Of a DNA stretch of 64,000 bases, positions 28,750-38,751 are shown in pieces. A model generated the notes under the pieces. It made no database searches and was not told where the DNA came from. It saw nothing but the letters and a program-made list of their open reading frames with translations. The stretch is from Methylobacterium currus (GTDB lineage Bacteria > Pseudomonadota > Alphaproteobacteria > Rhizobiales > Beijerinckiaceae). The translations under genes and the position numbers were made by a program. Numbering within the stretch: the first letter of the stretch is position 1; every line of letters starts with the position of its first letter. The stretch lies in contig NZ_CP028843.1 of NCBI RefSeq assembly GCF_003058325.1, forward strand, positions 1,045,501-1,109,500, written 5' to 3'.

Positions 28750-29367
28750 ATGTCGAAACGCGTTCAGGCGAAGCACAAGCTCGATCGCCGCATGGGCCAG
28801 AACATCTGGGGCCGCCCGAAGAGCCCCGTGAACCGCCGCGAGTACGGCCCGGGCCAGCACGGCCAGCGCCGCAAGGGCAAGATGTCCGACTTCGGCACGC
28901 AGCTGCGCGCCAAGCAGAAGCTCAAGGGCTACTACGGCAACATCACCGAGAAGCAGTTCCGCCGTTACTACGCCGAGGCGATCCGCCTGCGCGGTGACTC
29001 GGGCGAGAACCTGGTCGGCCTGCTCGAGCGCCGCCTCGACGCGGTGGTCTACCGCTCGAAGTTCGTGGCGACCCCCTTCGCCGCCCGCCAGTTCGTGAAC
29101 CACGGCCACATCCGGGTGAACGGCGTTCGCGTCAACATCCCGAGCTACCTCGTGAAGCCGGACGACGTGATCGAGATCAAGGAATCGTCCAAGCAGCTCG
29201 AGATCGTCGTCGTGGCGAGCCAGCTCGCCGAGCGCGACGTGCCCGACTACATCGAGGTCGACCACGGCAAGATGACCGCGCGCATGACCCGCGTGCCGAC
29301 CCTGTCCGAGGTCCCGTACCCGGTGCAGATGGAGCCGAACCTGGTCATCGAGTTCTACTCGCGCTGA
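28750..29367 (+). CDS. rpsD: 30S ribosomal protein S4
   Basis: A 205-residue ribosomal protein that nucleates assembly of the 30S body by binding 16S rRNA. The N-terminal [13 protein letters not shown] segment, the R-L-D-A-V-V-Y-R motif near 97 and the S4 RNA-binding domain (R-Q-F-V-N-H-G-H near 115) are standard. The ATG at 28750 is the family start; an in-frame ATG at 28573 would add 59 unrelated residues. It stands alone, as in other alphaproteobacteria, and ends at a strong terminator. Confidence 0.97.
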   Translation: MSKRVQAKHKLDRRMGQNIWGRPKSPVNRREYGPGQHGQRRKGKMSDFGTQLRAKQKLKGYYGNITEKQFRRYYAEAIRLRGDSGENLVGLLERRLDAVVYRSKFVATPFAARQFVNHGHIRVNGVRVNIPSYLVKPDDVIEIKESSKQLEIVVVASQLAERDVPDYIEVDHGKMTARMTRVPTLSEVPYPVQMEPNLVIEFYSR

Positions 29368-29398
29368 TCGCGCGACGCAGGACCAGAGAGTATCGGAG

Positions 29399-29428
29399 AG
29401 CCGCCCGGGAGGGCGGCTTTTCTTTTTG
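29399..29428 (+). terminator. intrinsic terminator of rpsD
   Basis: AGCCGCCC-GGGA-GGGCGGCT forms an 8-bp stem with a tetraloop, followed by TTTTCTTTTT. It begins 32 bases after the rpsD stop. Confidence 0.9.
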
Positions 29429-29491
29429 GGCTATGAGCAAGCGTCGGCGGAAGCCTCGCGCCATCATTGCATCGGTCTGTCACAACAAATG

Positions 29492-29525
29492 GCGTTCCCC
29501 TCTTCCGTGTGGGAGACGGGAACGC
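29492..29525. repeat. dispersed intergenic palindrome, family 1, copy 3
   Basis: GCGTTCCC and GGGAACGC are the outer arms, with CTCTTCC / GGGAGA inside. It lies between the rpsD terminator and the end of the HIT-protein gene. Confidence 0.5.
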
Positions 29526-29562
29526 GAGTCTGGATACTGGATCGCGTCAGGCGAGAACCGGC

Positions 29563-29994
29563 CTAATTCGCGAGCGCAGCCCGGATCCGCTCCGCGTGCT
29601 GGGCCAGCAGAGCCGGATCCGCCATCCCATCGACGTGGCGGCGCGGCGCCACACCCTCGTGCCGGGGCAGGACGTGGACGTGGAGGTGGAACACGGTCTG
29701 GCCAGCCGCCGCCTCGTTGTACTGGTAGACCGCCACGCCGTCGGCCGCGAAGGCGGCCTTGGCGGCCCGCGCCACGGTCTGCACGGCGGCGTAGAGATGG
29801 CCGAGCGTGGCCGGATCCGCGTCGAGGAGGTTGCGGCTCGGCACTTTCGGCACCACCAGGGTGTGGCCGTCGGCCTGGGGCATCACGTCCATGAACGCGA
29901 TGACGTGCTCGTTCTCGTAGACTTTGTGGCAGGGCACCTCGCCCCGCAGGATCTTGCCGAAGATGTTCTGGGGGTCGTAGGCGGTCTCGGTCAT
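29563..29994 (-). CDS. HIT family protein (Hint-like nucleotide hydrolase)
   Basis: A 143-residue member of the histidine-triad superfamily, hydrolysing nucleoside phosphoramidates or similar adenylated compounds. The triad motif H-L-H-V-H-V is at about residues 104-109, preceded by the conserved N-E-A-A-A-G-Q-T-V-F segment. The N-terminal I-F-G-K-I-L-R-G-E-V-P segment and D-V-M-P-Q-A-D-G-H-T are typical. No close operon partner. Confidence 0.92.
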   Translation of the reverse strand: MTETAYDPQNIFGKILRGEVPCHKVYENEHVIAFMDVMPQADGHTLVVPKVPSRNLLDADPATLGHLYAAVQTVARAAKAAFAADGVAVYQYNEAAAGQTVFHLHVHVLPRHEGVAPRRHVDGMADPALLAQHAERIRAALAN

Positions 29995-30141
29995 GGTCCT
30001 GTCCTGTCGGGTCTGACCGGCTCGCTCGCCGATCGGGCCATGCTCCCTGTCAACCCGGGGCCGCGCGGCGGAACCCGGGGTGACGCAGGGAGACGGCGTC
30101 GCCAGGACCTTATCCGAACGGCCGTCCGCCCGGAACCGGCC

Positions 30142-31311
30142 TCAGCCGGCCGCGGCCGCCGAGCGCCGCTCGACCAGACGGGCGAGATACGCCGCGCCGA
30201 ACGGGATGATCGCGTCGTCGAAGTCGAAGGCGGCGTTGTGCAGGTTCGCCCCGGCCTTGCCCCCGAGCCACGCATAGGCGCCCGGCACCGCGTGCAGCAT
30301 GTCGGCGAAGTCCTCGCTGCCCATCTTGGGCTCCGGCGCCGTGTCGACCTTGGCGGCGCCGAACAGCTCGGTGGCGATCTCGGCGGCGGCGCGGGTCTGC
30401 TCCTCGCTGTTGCGCAGGACCGAGAAGATGTCGCGGATCTCGACCGTGATCTCGGCCCCGAAGGTCGCGGCCACGCCGGCCGCAATCTCGCGCATGCGCT
30501 TGGCGACCAGGGCGCGGATGTCGTCGTCGAAGGTGCGGACCGTGCCGGCGAGGTGGGCCTCCTCCGGGATCACGTTGTAGGCCGCACCCGCATGGACCTG
30601 GGTGATCGACAGCACCGCCGATTGCAGCGGGTCGGCGTTGCGGCTGACGACGGTCTGCAACGCCTGGACGAGGGCGGCCTGGACCACCACCGGGTCGATG
30701 CCGCGGTTCGGCTGCGCCCCATGCGCGCCGCGCCCGATGATGCGGATGTCGAAGAAGTCGGCGGCCGCCATGGCGGGGCCGGGGCGCACCGAGAGCTCGC
30801 CGGTCCGCCCGCTCGGGTTGTTGTGCAGGCCGTAGACCTCGTCGCAGGGGAATCGCGAGAAGAGCCCGTCGGCCAGCATGGCGCGGGCGCCCCCTAAGCC
30901 TTCTTCCGCGGGCTGGAAGATGAACACCGCGGTGCCGTCGAAGTCGCGGGTCTCGGCGAGGTACTTGGCGGCCCCGAGCAGCATCGTGGTGTGGCCGTCA
31001 TGGCCGCAGGCGTGCATCGTGCCCGGCACGGTCGAGCGATAGGGGAGGTTGGTCGCCTCCTCGATCGGCAGGGCGTCCATGTCGGCGCGCAGGCCGATGC
31101 GCCGGGGGCTGGTGCCGCGGCCCTTGAGCACCCCGACGACGCCGGTGCGGCCGATCTCGCGATGGACCTCGATCCCCCAGGAGGCGAGCATCGACGCCAC
31201 GATGCCGGAGGTGCGCACCTCCTCGAAGCCGAGCTCGGGATGGGCGTGGAAATCGCGCCGGATGGCAGTGAGCGCCTCGAGGTCGGCGGAGATGCGGTCG
31301 ATCGGGGACAT
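30142..31311 (-). CDS. M20 family metallo-amidohydrolase (aminoacylase/hippurate hydrolase type)
   Basis: A 389-residue metal-dependent hydrolase that removes acyl groups from amino acids or similar amides. Metal ligands are visible: H and D in C-G-H-D-G-H near residue 103, the E-E pair in P-A-E-E-G near 137, and H in Y-G-L-H-N near 160, while G-S-E-D-F lies near 350. The dimerisation domain lies between about 185 and 295. The start is ATG 31311; in-frame codons back to 31410 lack family resemblance. Substrate unknown. Confidence 0.88.
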   Translation of the reverse strand: MSPIDRISADLEALTAIRRDFHAHPELGFEEVRTSGIVASMLASWGIEVHREIGRTGVVGVLKGRGTSPRRIGLRADMDALPIEEATNLPYRSTVPGTMHACGHDGHTTMLLGAAKYLAETRDFDGTAVFIFQPAEEGLGGARAMLADGLFSRFPCDEVYGLHNNPSGRTGELSVRPGPAMAAADFFDIRIIGRGAHGAQPNRGIDPVVVQAALVQALQTVVSRNADPLQSAVLSITQVHAGAAYNVIPEEAHLAGTVRTFDDDIRALVAKRMREIAAGVAATFGAEITVEIRDIFSVLRNSEEQTRAAAEIATELFGAAKVDTAPEPKMGSEDFADMLHAVPGAYAWLGGKAGANLHNAAFDFDDAIIPFGAAYLARLVERRSAAAAG

Positions 31312-31431
31312 GTGGCTGAAACACTCCGGACTTCGGCCCGCCTCGCGCAGGGCCTCGACGGCGCGCATCCTCCGGTGCCGACTTCCGCGAGTCCAGGGGC
31401 GCGGATGCATGGCCTCCGCGCCCGGCCCGTC

Positions 31432-32793
31432 TCAATCGGCGATGGCGCCGTAGACGAGCTGCTTGACCTCGCGCCGGTAGTAGGCCCGGCTCGGCCCCGG
31501 CGCCTGGGTCATCATCACCACCGCCAGATCCTCCTTGGGATCGACCCAGAAGAACGTGCCGGCATAGCCCGCCCACAGGAATTCGCCCTTGGAGCCCGGC
31601 ACGCCGGCGATGCCGGCCTCCTTGCGCACCATGAAGCCGAGGCCGAACGTGTAGCCGGGCACGCCCATCAGCAACTCGCCGGGGCTGACGACGGGCTTGA
31701 TCCGGTCGCCGAGATGGTCCGCGGTCATCAATTCGACACTGGTGCGGCTGAGCACCCGGGCGCCGTCGAGGCTGCCGCCGTCGAGAAGGGCTTGCGCGAA
31801 GCGCAGGTAGTCGGCCGCGGTGCCGTAGCCGCCGGCGCCGCCGGAATCGTTCTTCGGCACCGCGCCGTCGATGAGCCGGTTCGGCGTGCCGGTGGCCGGA
31901 TCGGTCGGCAGGGCCTGGGCGATCCGCCCGGCCTTGTCGGCCGGCACCGAGAAGCCGGTCTCGGACATCTTCAGCGGCCGCAGGACCCGCTCGGCCAGGT
32001 AGTCGCCGAGGCGCCGGCCCGAGGCCTTCTCGACGACGCGGCCGAGCACGTCGACCGCCAGGCTGTACTGCCAGACCGTGCCGGGCTGGTAGGCGAGCGG
32101 CGCGGCCGCGATCCGGCTGGTGAACTCCTCCGGGGTGAGGTCGGTGGTGTTGTAGTCGAAATCGGGCTTGAACAGGCCGGCCTTGGCGTAGGCCGCCTTC
32201 ACCGCCGGGTTGGTGGTGATCTCGCCATAGGCGAGGCCGGCCGAGTGGCGCAGCAGGTCCTGCACGGTCGGCGCGCGCTCGGCCGGCACGAGGTCGGGCG
32301 CGGCCTCGCCGAGCGCGTTGGGGCGGCTTGCCGCCACCTTCAGGTCCTTGAACTCGGGCAGGTATTTCGAGACCGGGTCGGTGAGCTGGAGCCGGCCATC
32401 CTCCACCAGCGTCATCGCGGCGACCGAGGCGAGGGGCTTCGTCATCGAGTAGATGCGGAAGATCGCGTCCTTGGCGAGCGGCGCCCCGGCGGCCTTGTCG
32501 CGGAACCCGAAGCTCTCGGCATAGGCGAGGCGGCCGCGCCGGGCGATCATCACCACGGCACCCGGCAGGCGGCCGGCCGCCACCTCCTCCTCCATCACCT
32601 GGCCGATCCGGCCGAGCCGCTCCGAGGACAGCCCGACCTCCTCCGGCCGGGCCGGCGCCAGGGCCTCGCCGGTGCGCGGCCTCAGGGCCTGATCGGCGAG
32701 GGCCGGGGTGGCGAGCGCGGCGAGGACCGCCCCGATGCAGCCCAGCATGAACCGGCGGGACGCGTGCCCGCGCCCTCTCTCGCTCGTCCGCAT
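31432..32793 (-). CDS. secreted serine hydrolase, beta-lactamase (class C-like) family
   Basis: A 453-residue protein with an N-terminal signal that contains S-R-R-F-M before a hydrophobic core, consistent with export by the Tat route, and cleavage near A-L-A-D. The active-site S-M-T-K (S-x-x-K) lies near residue 118 and the second motif Y-S-L near 212. These proteins are often esterases or D-aminopeptidases, not true beta-lactamases. Start ATG 32793 keeps the signal peptide near the N-terminus. A 120-base gap separates it from the M20 gene downstream. Confidence 0.85.
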   Translation of the reverse strand: MRTSERGRGHASRRFMLGCIGAVLAALATPALADQALRPRTGEALAPARPEEVGLSSERLGRIGQVMEEEVAAGRLPGAVVMIARRGRLAYAESFGFRDKAAGAPLAKDAIFRIYSMTKPLASVAAMTLVEDGRLQLTDPVSKYLPEFKDLKVAASRPNALGEAAPDLVPAERAPTVQDLLRHSAGLAYGEITTNPAVKAAYAKAGLFKPDFDYNTTDLTPEEFTSRIAAAPLAYQPGTVWQYSLAVDVLGRVVEKASGRRLGDYLAERVLRPLKMSETGFSVPADKAGRIAQALPTDPATGTPNRLIDGAVPKNDSGGAGGYGTAADYLRFAQALLDGGSLDGARVLSRTSVELMTADHLGDRIKPVVSPGELLMGVPGYTFGLGFMVRKEAGIAGVPGSKGEFLWAGYAGTFFWVDPKEDLAVVMMTQAPGPSRAYYRREVKQLVYGAIAD

Positions 32794-32877
32794 GATGTTT
32801 CGCTCCCGAACCGGAGCCTCTTTGCGGGCTCCGTGGAGCAAGCGTATCCGGTGAGACACCGGTGCGCTACGGCGCCG

Positions 32878-34098
<1,221 letters not shown>

Positions 34099-34217
34099 GG
34101 GGCCTGGAGTTAGGTCGCGGCCGGCGGCTCGGCAATGCGGCGCGGCCTCGCAGGGAGGAAGAACGGGGAACCGTCCGGCCGCTTTGCCGCTTTGTGTCTC
34201 GCCATGAGTGTCCTGCC

Positions 34218-34592
34218 ATGATCACCGACGACACCGCGCGCCCGCGCGTCCCCACGGCGATGCCGACCCCGCAAGGCTCCCCGAACCCGCTGTCACAGGC
34301 CTGGGACGACCGGATCGCCCGGCTGCTCGATCTTCTGCCCCGGCGGGTGGGCGATGCGATCGCCTGGCTGCGCGCCCCGTCCCGGCGCTGGATCCGCATC
34401 CCGGCCGCCCTGCTGCTGATCCTCGGCGGCGTCCTGGCGGTCCTGCCGGTCTTTGGCCTCTGGATGCTGCCGCTGGGCCTCGCCCTCCTCAGCGAGGACC
34501 TGCCGGGCATGAAGCCGTCGCTGGAGCGGTCGGCCCGGTGGCTGGAGGACAAGTGGGCACGGGTCGTCGCGTGGTGGCGCGGCCGGGGCTGA
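34218..34592 (+). CDS. small membrane protein of unknown function
   Basis: A 124-residue protein with a polar N-terminus, an amphipathic helix, a hairpin of two short hydrophobic segments at about 60-95 (L-L-L-I-L-G-G-V-L-A-V-L-P-V, then L-P-L-G-L-A-L-L) and a basic, Trp-rich C-terminus. Start ATG 34218 follows GAGTGTCC; an in-frame ATG at 34089 would overlap the divergent gene upstream. It is convergent with the polysaccharide-export gene (stops 9 bases apart). I do not recognise a named family. Confidence 0.7.
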   Translation: MITDDTARPRVPTAMPTPQGSPNPLSQAWDDRIARLLDLLPRRVGDAIAWLRAPSRRWIRIPAALLLILGGVLAVLPVFGLWMLPLGLALLSEDLPGMKPSLERSARWLEDKWARVVAWWRGRG

Positions 34593-34601
34593 GCGCGCGC
34601 G

Positions 34602-36005
34602 TCAGTTCAACGACGTCATCGCCCCCGTCCGCGGCGCCGGCCAGGACACCACCGGCAGGTCGATATTGGGCAGTTCGACGCTGACGGAATCGCCCGGCAT
34701 CAGCATCGTGGTGTCCTCGGCCACGATCTCCTGCACCGCCGCGCCGGCCTGGCGGCTGACCCGGTAGGTCGGCTTGGCGCGGCGGGCCTGTGCACGGTCG
34801 GAGAGGAAGCGCGGGGCGGAGACCTCGGCCTCGAGGATCAGCCGCTCGGCCACCTCCATCCGGGGCTTCAGCTGCTCCAGGTTCCGCTGGGTGTCGCGCA
34901 TCTCCGCCGTGACCTCGGTGGCGCGCCGGCTGCGCAGGTCGAGGATCGACAGGTCGGCACGCGAGATCGATTCGCGGGCACGCAGGAGGTCGGTGGTGGT
35001 GCGCAGCTTCTCGCTCTCCATCTGGGCCATCGAGCGGCCGGCCGCGATGGTGCGCTGCTGCGTGGCGAGGCCGCGTTCGGCGAGCTGCTCGTTGCTGCGG
35101 ATCTCGGTGGCGATCAGCTTGATCTGGGTGTCGATGGTGGCGAGCTGGCCGTTCAGCGCGTCGATCTGCTGGCGCAGGAAGCGCTTGAGGTCCTCGATGG
35201 CGTCGACCTGGGTCGACAGCGCCTTGCGGCGGGCCTCGAAGATCGAGGTCTCGCGGTCGACGAGGGCGAGAAGGCCGGGATCCGGGCGCCCGGCCAGCTC
35301 CTTCGGCGGCTCGAATTTCGGCTTGTCGTCGCGCTCCGCGGCAAGGCGCGCCAGCTTCAGGGCGAGCTGATCGCGGTCCTTGTGCAGGCCGGCGAGGTCG
35401 CCCCGCGCGGTGATCGCGTCGCGCTCCAGGCGCAGCAACCCGCCATCGGTGACCCGCGGCGGTCCGCCGGCCAAAGCCACCGCCTTCGCGACCGTGAGCC
35501 CCGGCCGGAAGGCGTATTCGCCGGGCTTGTCGACGGCGCCGCTGATGTAGAACGGCCGGTAGACGGCGATCTCGACCGCGGTGTCGGGCGGGTCCGCCAG
35601 GTCCATCCGGTCGCGCAGGCGCCGCGCCACCAGCCGGCCGACCTCCCGGGTCGGCAGGCCGGCCACCGGGATGTCGCCGATGATCGGCAGCGACAGCGTG
35701 CCGTCGGCCCCGATGGTGAACTCGTCGTTGAGCGCCGTCCAGGCGAAGATCTCGTCGCGGCTCGCCCGCCACTCGAACACCCTGAGCCGGACGCGGTCGA
35801 GCGGCCCGAGGGCGTAGTTGGCGAGGCTCCCCGAAGGATTGCTCGCGGCGGCTGGCGGTTGAGACGGCGGGGGAGCAGCGACCTGGGGTGCAGCGACCGG
35901 GGGGCGCGGCCCATTCGCCGCGTCCGCTAGACCGGCCGGCAGGCATAGCGCGCCGAGAACGAGCCCGCGCCGGACAGAGGCGGGAAGACGGTGTGCTGCT
36001 CGCAT
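34602..36005 (-). CDS. polysaccharide biosynthesis/export protein
   Basis: A 467-residue exported protein of the Wza/ExoF type. After a signal peptide (cleavage near A-D-A) and a Pro-rich stretch, a polysaccharide-export domain starts at about residue 45 (Y-A-L-G-P-L-D-R-V-R-L-R-V). An SLBB-like region follows (F-Y-I-S-G-A-V-D-K-P-G-E-Y near 135). A long alpha-helical, coiled-coil-like region (about 215-385) suggests a periplasm-spanning part similar to ExoF. ATG 36005 is preferred to 36032 because the signal peptide follows. It is divergent from the sugar transferase gene. Confidence 0.88.
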   Translation of the reverse strand: MRAAHRLPASVRRGLVLGALCLPAGLADAANGPRPPVAAPQVAAPPPSQPPAAASNPSGSLANYALGPLDRVRLRVFEWRASRDEIFAWTALNDEFTIGADGTLSLPIIGDIPVAGLPTREVGRLVARRLRDRMDLADPPDTAVEIAVYRPFYISGAVDKPGEYAFRPGLTVAKAVALAGGPPRVTDGGLLRLERDAITARGDLAGLHKDRDQLALKLARLAAERDDKPKFEPPKELAGRPDPGLLALVDRETSIFEARRKALSTQVDAIEDLKRFLRQQIDALNGQLATIDTQIKLIATEIRSNEQLAERGLATQQRTIAAGRSMAQMESEKLRTTTDLLRARESISRADLSILDLRSRRATEVTAEMRDTQRNLEQLKPRMEVAERLILEAEVSAPRFLSDRAQARRAKPTYRVSRQAGAAVQEIVAEDTTMLMPGDSVSVELPNIDLPVVSWPAPRTGAMTSLN

Positions 36006-36320
36006 GTGGATCAGGCCTTCTCGTCCCGGCACGCTTCCCTGGCGGCAAGCGCGACGCCGGGCTCGTCCCGGTAACTGCCACGAACCCTCTGTCGTCCGGG
36101 CCCAAGGCGCAGCCTCCCAATAAGCGGTAGGCCCCGCACCACCCCCCGCGCCTTGCCCCTCCGACCCGCGTTCACCTTCGCTTCTTCGGTCGACCCACCT
36201 GCATCCGAACGGCGTAACCCAAGATGAAGCGACGTATATCCACGCAATATTGTGGTGAAATTGACCTCATGGTCGCGCGTCTGCCTATCGTTAATCCCTC
36301 GTTAACGGTGGAGACGGCGC
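36006..36320. promoter_or_regulatory. divergent promoter region of the polysaccharide locus
   Basis: This 315-bp region lies between the export gene and the sugar transferase gene and must drive both. The part next to the transferase is AT-richer and holds the inverted repeat CGTTAA-N7-TTAACG (36289-36307), 14 bases before the start codon, and a CAATATTG palindrome near 36245-36252. Confidence 0.5.
36289..36307. promoter_or_regulatory. inverted repeat overlapping the 5' leader of the sugar transferase gene
   Basis: CGTTAA-N7-TTAACG. Its position just before the coding start would suit an operator for a repressor. The protein binding it is unknown. Confidence 0.4.
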
Positions 36321-37157
36321 ATGGCTCGTGGAGCACGACCGCAATCCCGCGTGGGCGGTGGTGATGAACTTGGCAGTAACGGGCTTTCCAGGAGCGGGCG
36401 CGGGGGTTCGGTGCCGGCCAGCGGCGGCCTCGCGCTGCTGCTCGCCCCGGGGCTCCTGACGCCGGGAACCTTGACGCCGGGAACCCTGACCCTCTCGCCG
36501 GCCATCGAGGCCGGGACTGCGCCGGTCGTCGCCCGGCCCCGCCCGGCGGACGCAGCCCGGCCCGGGGCGTGCCCGGTCGCCAAGCGCACGCTCGACATGG
36601 TGGGCGCCACCCTCGGCCTGTTCATGCTGCTACCGCTCCTCCTCGTCATCGCGGTGCTGATCAAGTGCGATTCGCGCGGGCCGGTGCTGTTTCGCCAGAG
36701 CCGCATCGGCCTCGGCAACCGACCGTTCCAGGTGTGGAAGTTCCGCACCATGACCTGCTGCGAGAACGGCAGCGTGGTCCGCCAGGCCCGGCGCGACGAC
36801 CCGCGGGTGACCCGCATCGGCCGCATCCTGCGCCGCACCAGCCTCGACGAGCTGCCCCAGCTCGTGAACGTGCTCGTCGGCTCGATGTCCCTGGTCGGGC
36901 CGCGGCCGCACGCGGTGGCGCATGACGCCCAGTTCACCCACACCGTCGCGCGCTACGCCGAGCGCCACGCGGTACGGCCGGGCATCACCGGCTGGGCTCA
37001 GGTGCGCGGCTGCCGCGGCGAGACGCCGAACGCCGCCGCAATGCAGCGCCGGGTCGACCTCGATCTCGCCTATATCGAGCATTGGTCGCTGCTGCTCGAC
37101 CTGATCATCCTCGCGATGACGCTGCGCGAGGTCTTCCGCTCGCAGGCCGCCTACTGA
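36321..37157 (+). CDS. exopolysaccharide priming sugar transferase (ExoY/WbaP type)
   Basis: A 278-residue membrane enzyme that transfers a sugar-1-phosphate from its UDP carrier to undecaprenyl phosphate, the first step of repeat-unit assembly. The bacterial sugar transferase signature K-R-T-L-D-M-V-G starts near residue 90, with one membrane helix (about 98-116). F-R-Q-S-R-I-G-L, W-K-F-R-T-M and the D-E-L-P-Q-L segment near 176 are conserved. The first 80 residues are low complexity and include the repeat L-T-P-G-T-L-T-P-G-T-L. The GT2 gene follows after 13 bases. Confidence 0.9.
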   Translation: MARGARPQSRVGGGDELGSNGLSRSGRGGSVPASGGLALLLAPGLLTPGTLTPGTLTLSPAIEAGTAPVVARPRPADAARPGACPVAKRTLDMVGATLGLFMLLPLLLVIAVLIKCDSRGPVLFRQSRIGLGNRPFQVWKFRTMTCCENGSVVRQARRDDPRVTRIGRILRRTSLDELPQLVNVLVGSMSLVGPRPHAVAHDAQFTHTVARYAERHAVRPGITGWAQVRGCRGETPNAAAMQRRVDLDLAYIEHWSLLLDLIILAMTLREVFRSQAAY

Positions 37158-37170
37158 CCCTCATCCCGTC

Positions 37171-38430
37171 ATGTCCCGGCTGCGCGCCCGCGCGGCCGGG
37201 CGAGGATTCTTTGCGCCGATGACCCTCATCGATCTCCTCCTCTGCATCCTGCTCTGGGCTCTGGTCCTCGCCGGCGCCGTGCCGGTCCTGATCCTTACCG
37301 TCCAGGTGCTGGCCTCGCTGCCTGCATTACGCCCGGCACCGACGGCCCCGCGCCGGCCCTCCCTGGCGGTGCTGATCCCGGCCCATGACGAGGCCGGCCA
37401 GATCGCCGCCACGGTAGCGGCCCTGCGCCCCGGCCTCGCCGCCGGCGACCGCCTGCTGGTGGTGGCCGACAATTGCCGCGACGCGACCGCCGCCACCGCC
37501 CGGGCCGCCGGGGCCGAGGTGGTGGAGCGCGACGACCCCGCGCGGCGCGGCAAGGGCTACGCCCTCGATTTCGGCTACCGCCACCTCGCCCACACCGGCC
37601 CGCCCGAGACCCTGGTGGTGGTCGATGCCGATTGCGTCCTGAGCCCGGCCGCCCTCGACCGGATCGCGCGCCTGAGCGCCGCCCTCGACGGGCCGGTCCA
37701 GGCGGCCTACCGCCTCGATCCGCCGCCGCAGGCCTCTTCCGCCTTGCGCCTCGCGACTGTCGCGACGGCGCTCAAGCAGATCGGCCGGCCGCTCGGGGGG
37801 AGCCGCCTCGGCTGGCCCTGCGGCATCTCGGGCACCGGCTTTGCCGTGCCGACGCGCCTCCTCGGCACGGTCGGGCTGGCGAGCGGGCACCTCGCCGAGG
37901 ACGTCAAGCTCGGCCTCGACCTGGCGCTGGCCGGCCATCCGCCCCGCTTCTGCCCGGAGGCCGAGGTGACGAGCGCGCTCCCGGCCGGCGCGGCGGCGCG
38001 GCAGGCGCAGCAGACCCGCTGGGAGCACGGCCATCTCTCGCTGATCCTGCCCTATGCCGGCGCGCTTCTCCGTGCCGCCCTGCGCCGGGGCGATGCCCGG
38101 CTCGCCGCCATGGCCCTCGACCTCTGCGTGCTGCCCCTGGTGACCCTGGCGCTCGCCGAGGCGGGGCTTGCCGGCCTCGCCCTCGTCTGGTGGGCCGTCG
38201 GGGGCGGGGCGGGGCCGCTGCTGATCACGGTGGCGAGCCTCGCCGTCCTCGTCCTCGCCTTCGGCCTCGCGGCCCGGCGCTGGGGCCGGGGTCTCCTGCG
38301 GTGGCAGGACCTCGCCGCCCTGCCGCGCCTCGTCGCCGGCAAGGCCGGGATCCTGGGCCGCTTCGCGGCGCGACGGCAGACCGAATGGGTGCGCACCGAG
38401 CGGGCCGAGGCAGGGAAATCCGCCGGGTAG
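37171..38430 (+). CDS. membrane glycosyltransferase family 2
   Basis: A 419-residue glycosyltransferase with a membrane helix near residues 15-50, a GT-A catalytic domain (V-L-I-P-A-H-D-E near 68, then the D-A-D metal site near 153, and E-D near 248) and the Q-x-x-R-W motif (Q-Q-T-R-W near 278) of processive-type GT2 enzymes. Two or three hydrophobic segments follow near the C-terminus. It probably extends the lipid-linked repeat unit. ATG 37171 gives 13 bases after the sugar transferase stop; ATG 37219 is an alternative closer to the first helix. Confidence 0.85.
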   Translation: MSRLRARAAGRGFFAPMTLIDLLLCILLWALVLAGAVPVLILTVQVLASLPALRPAPTAPRRPSLAVLIPAHDEAGQIAATVAALRPGLAAGDRLLVVADNCRDATAATARAAGAEVVERDDPARRGKGYALDFGYRHLAHTGPPETLVVVDADCVLSPAALDRIARLSAALDGPVQAAYRLDPPPQASSALRLATVATALKQIGRPLGGSRLGWPCGISGTGFAVPTRLLGTVGLASGHLAEDVKLGLDLALAGHPPRFCPEAEVTSALPAGAAARQAQQTRWEHGHLSLILPYAGALLRAALRRGDARLAAMALDLCVLPLVTLALAEAGLAGLALVWWAVGGGAGPLLITVASLAVLVLAFGLAARRWGRGLLRWQDLAALPRLVAGKAGILGRFAARRQTEWVRTERAEAGKSAG

Positions 38431-38510
38431 GAGGCGGCGCGCCGGGGCGTCAAAGCCCCGGCGATCGCTTGGATCCGGACGGCTTCTCGCGCGGACGGAA
38501 GTGGCACTCT

Positions 38511-38555
38511 GCAAGTCGTTCCGGGGCAAGTCGTTCCGTGGCAAGTCGTTCCGGG
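38511..38555. repeat. tandem array of a 15-bp unit
   Basis: The unit GCAAGTCGTTCCGGG occurs three times without gaps; the middle copy has one base changed. It lies in the gap between two convergent glycosyltransferase genes. Confidence 0.85.
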
Positions 38556-38616
38556 GCCGTGCCGCGGAGACCGGAATAGCTCGATTTTCTCTCTCGACCC
38601 GCTCGAACGACGATAA

Positions 38617-38660
38617 GGCGCGGCTCCTCTCTTCCCGTCGTGGGAGAGGGGAGACGCGCC
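38617..38660. repeat. dispersed intergenic palindrome, family 1, copy 4
   Basis: GGCGCG...CGCGCC outer arms with CTCCTCTC / GAGAGGGGAG inside. It lies in the same gap as the 15-bp tandem array. Confidence 0.5.
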
Positions 38661-38751
38661 CGCCCGGCATCGGGACCGATCAAACGGAGCCCGGACTGGA
38701 CTTTGCGGGTGGGCGATCCCGCTGCTCGCACCAGGAGCTTGTGAAGCTGGC

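Noticed and set aside
34166..34193. A GGAAC element near the small membrane protein gene as an EcfG promoter
   Set aside because: The sequence 17 bases later is GCTT, not CGTT.
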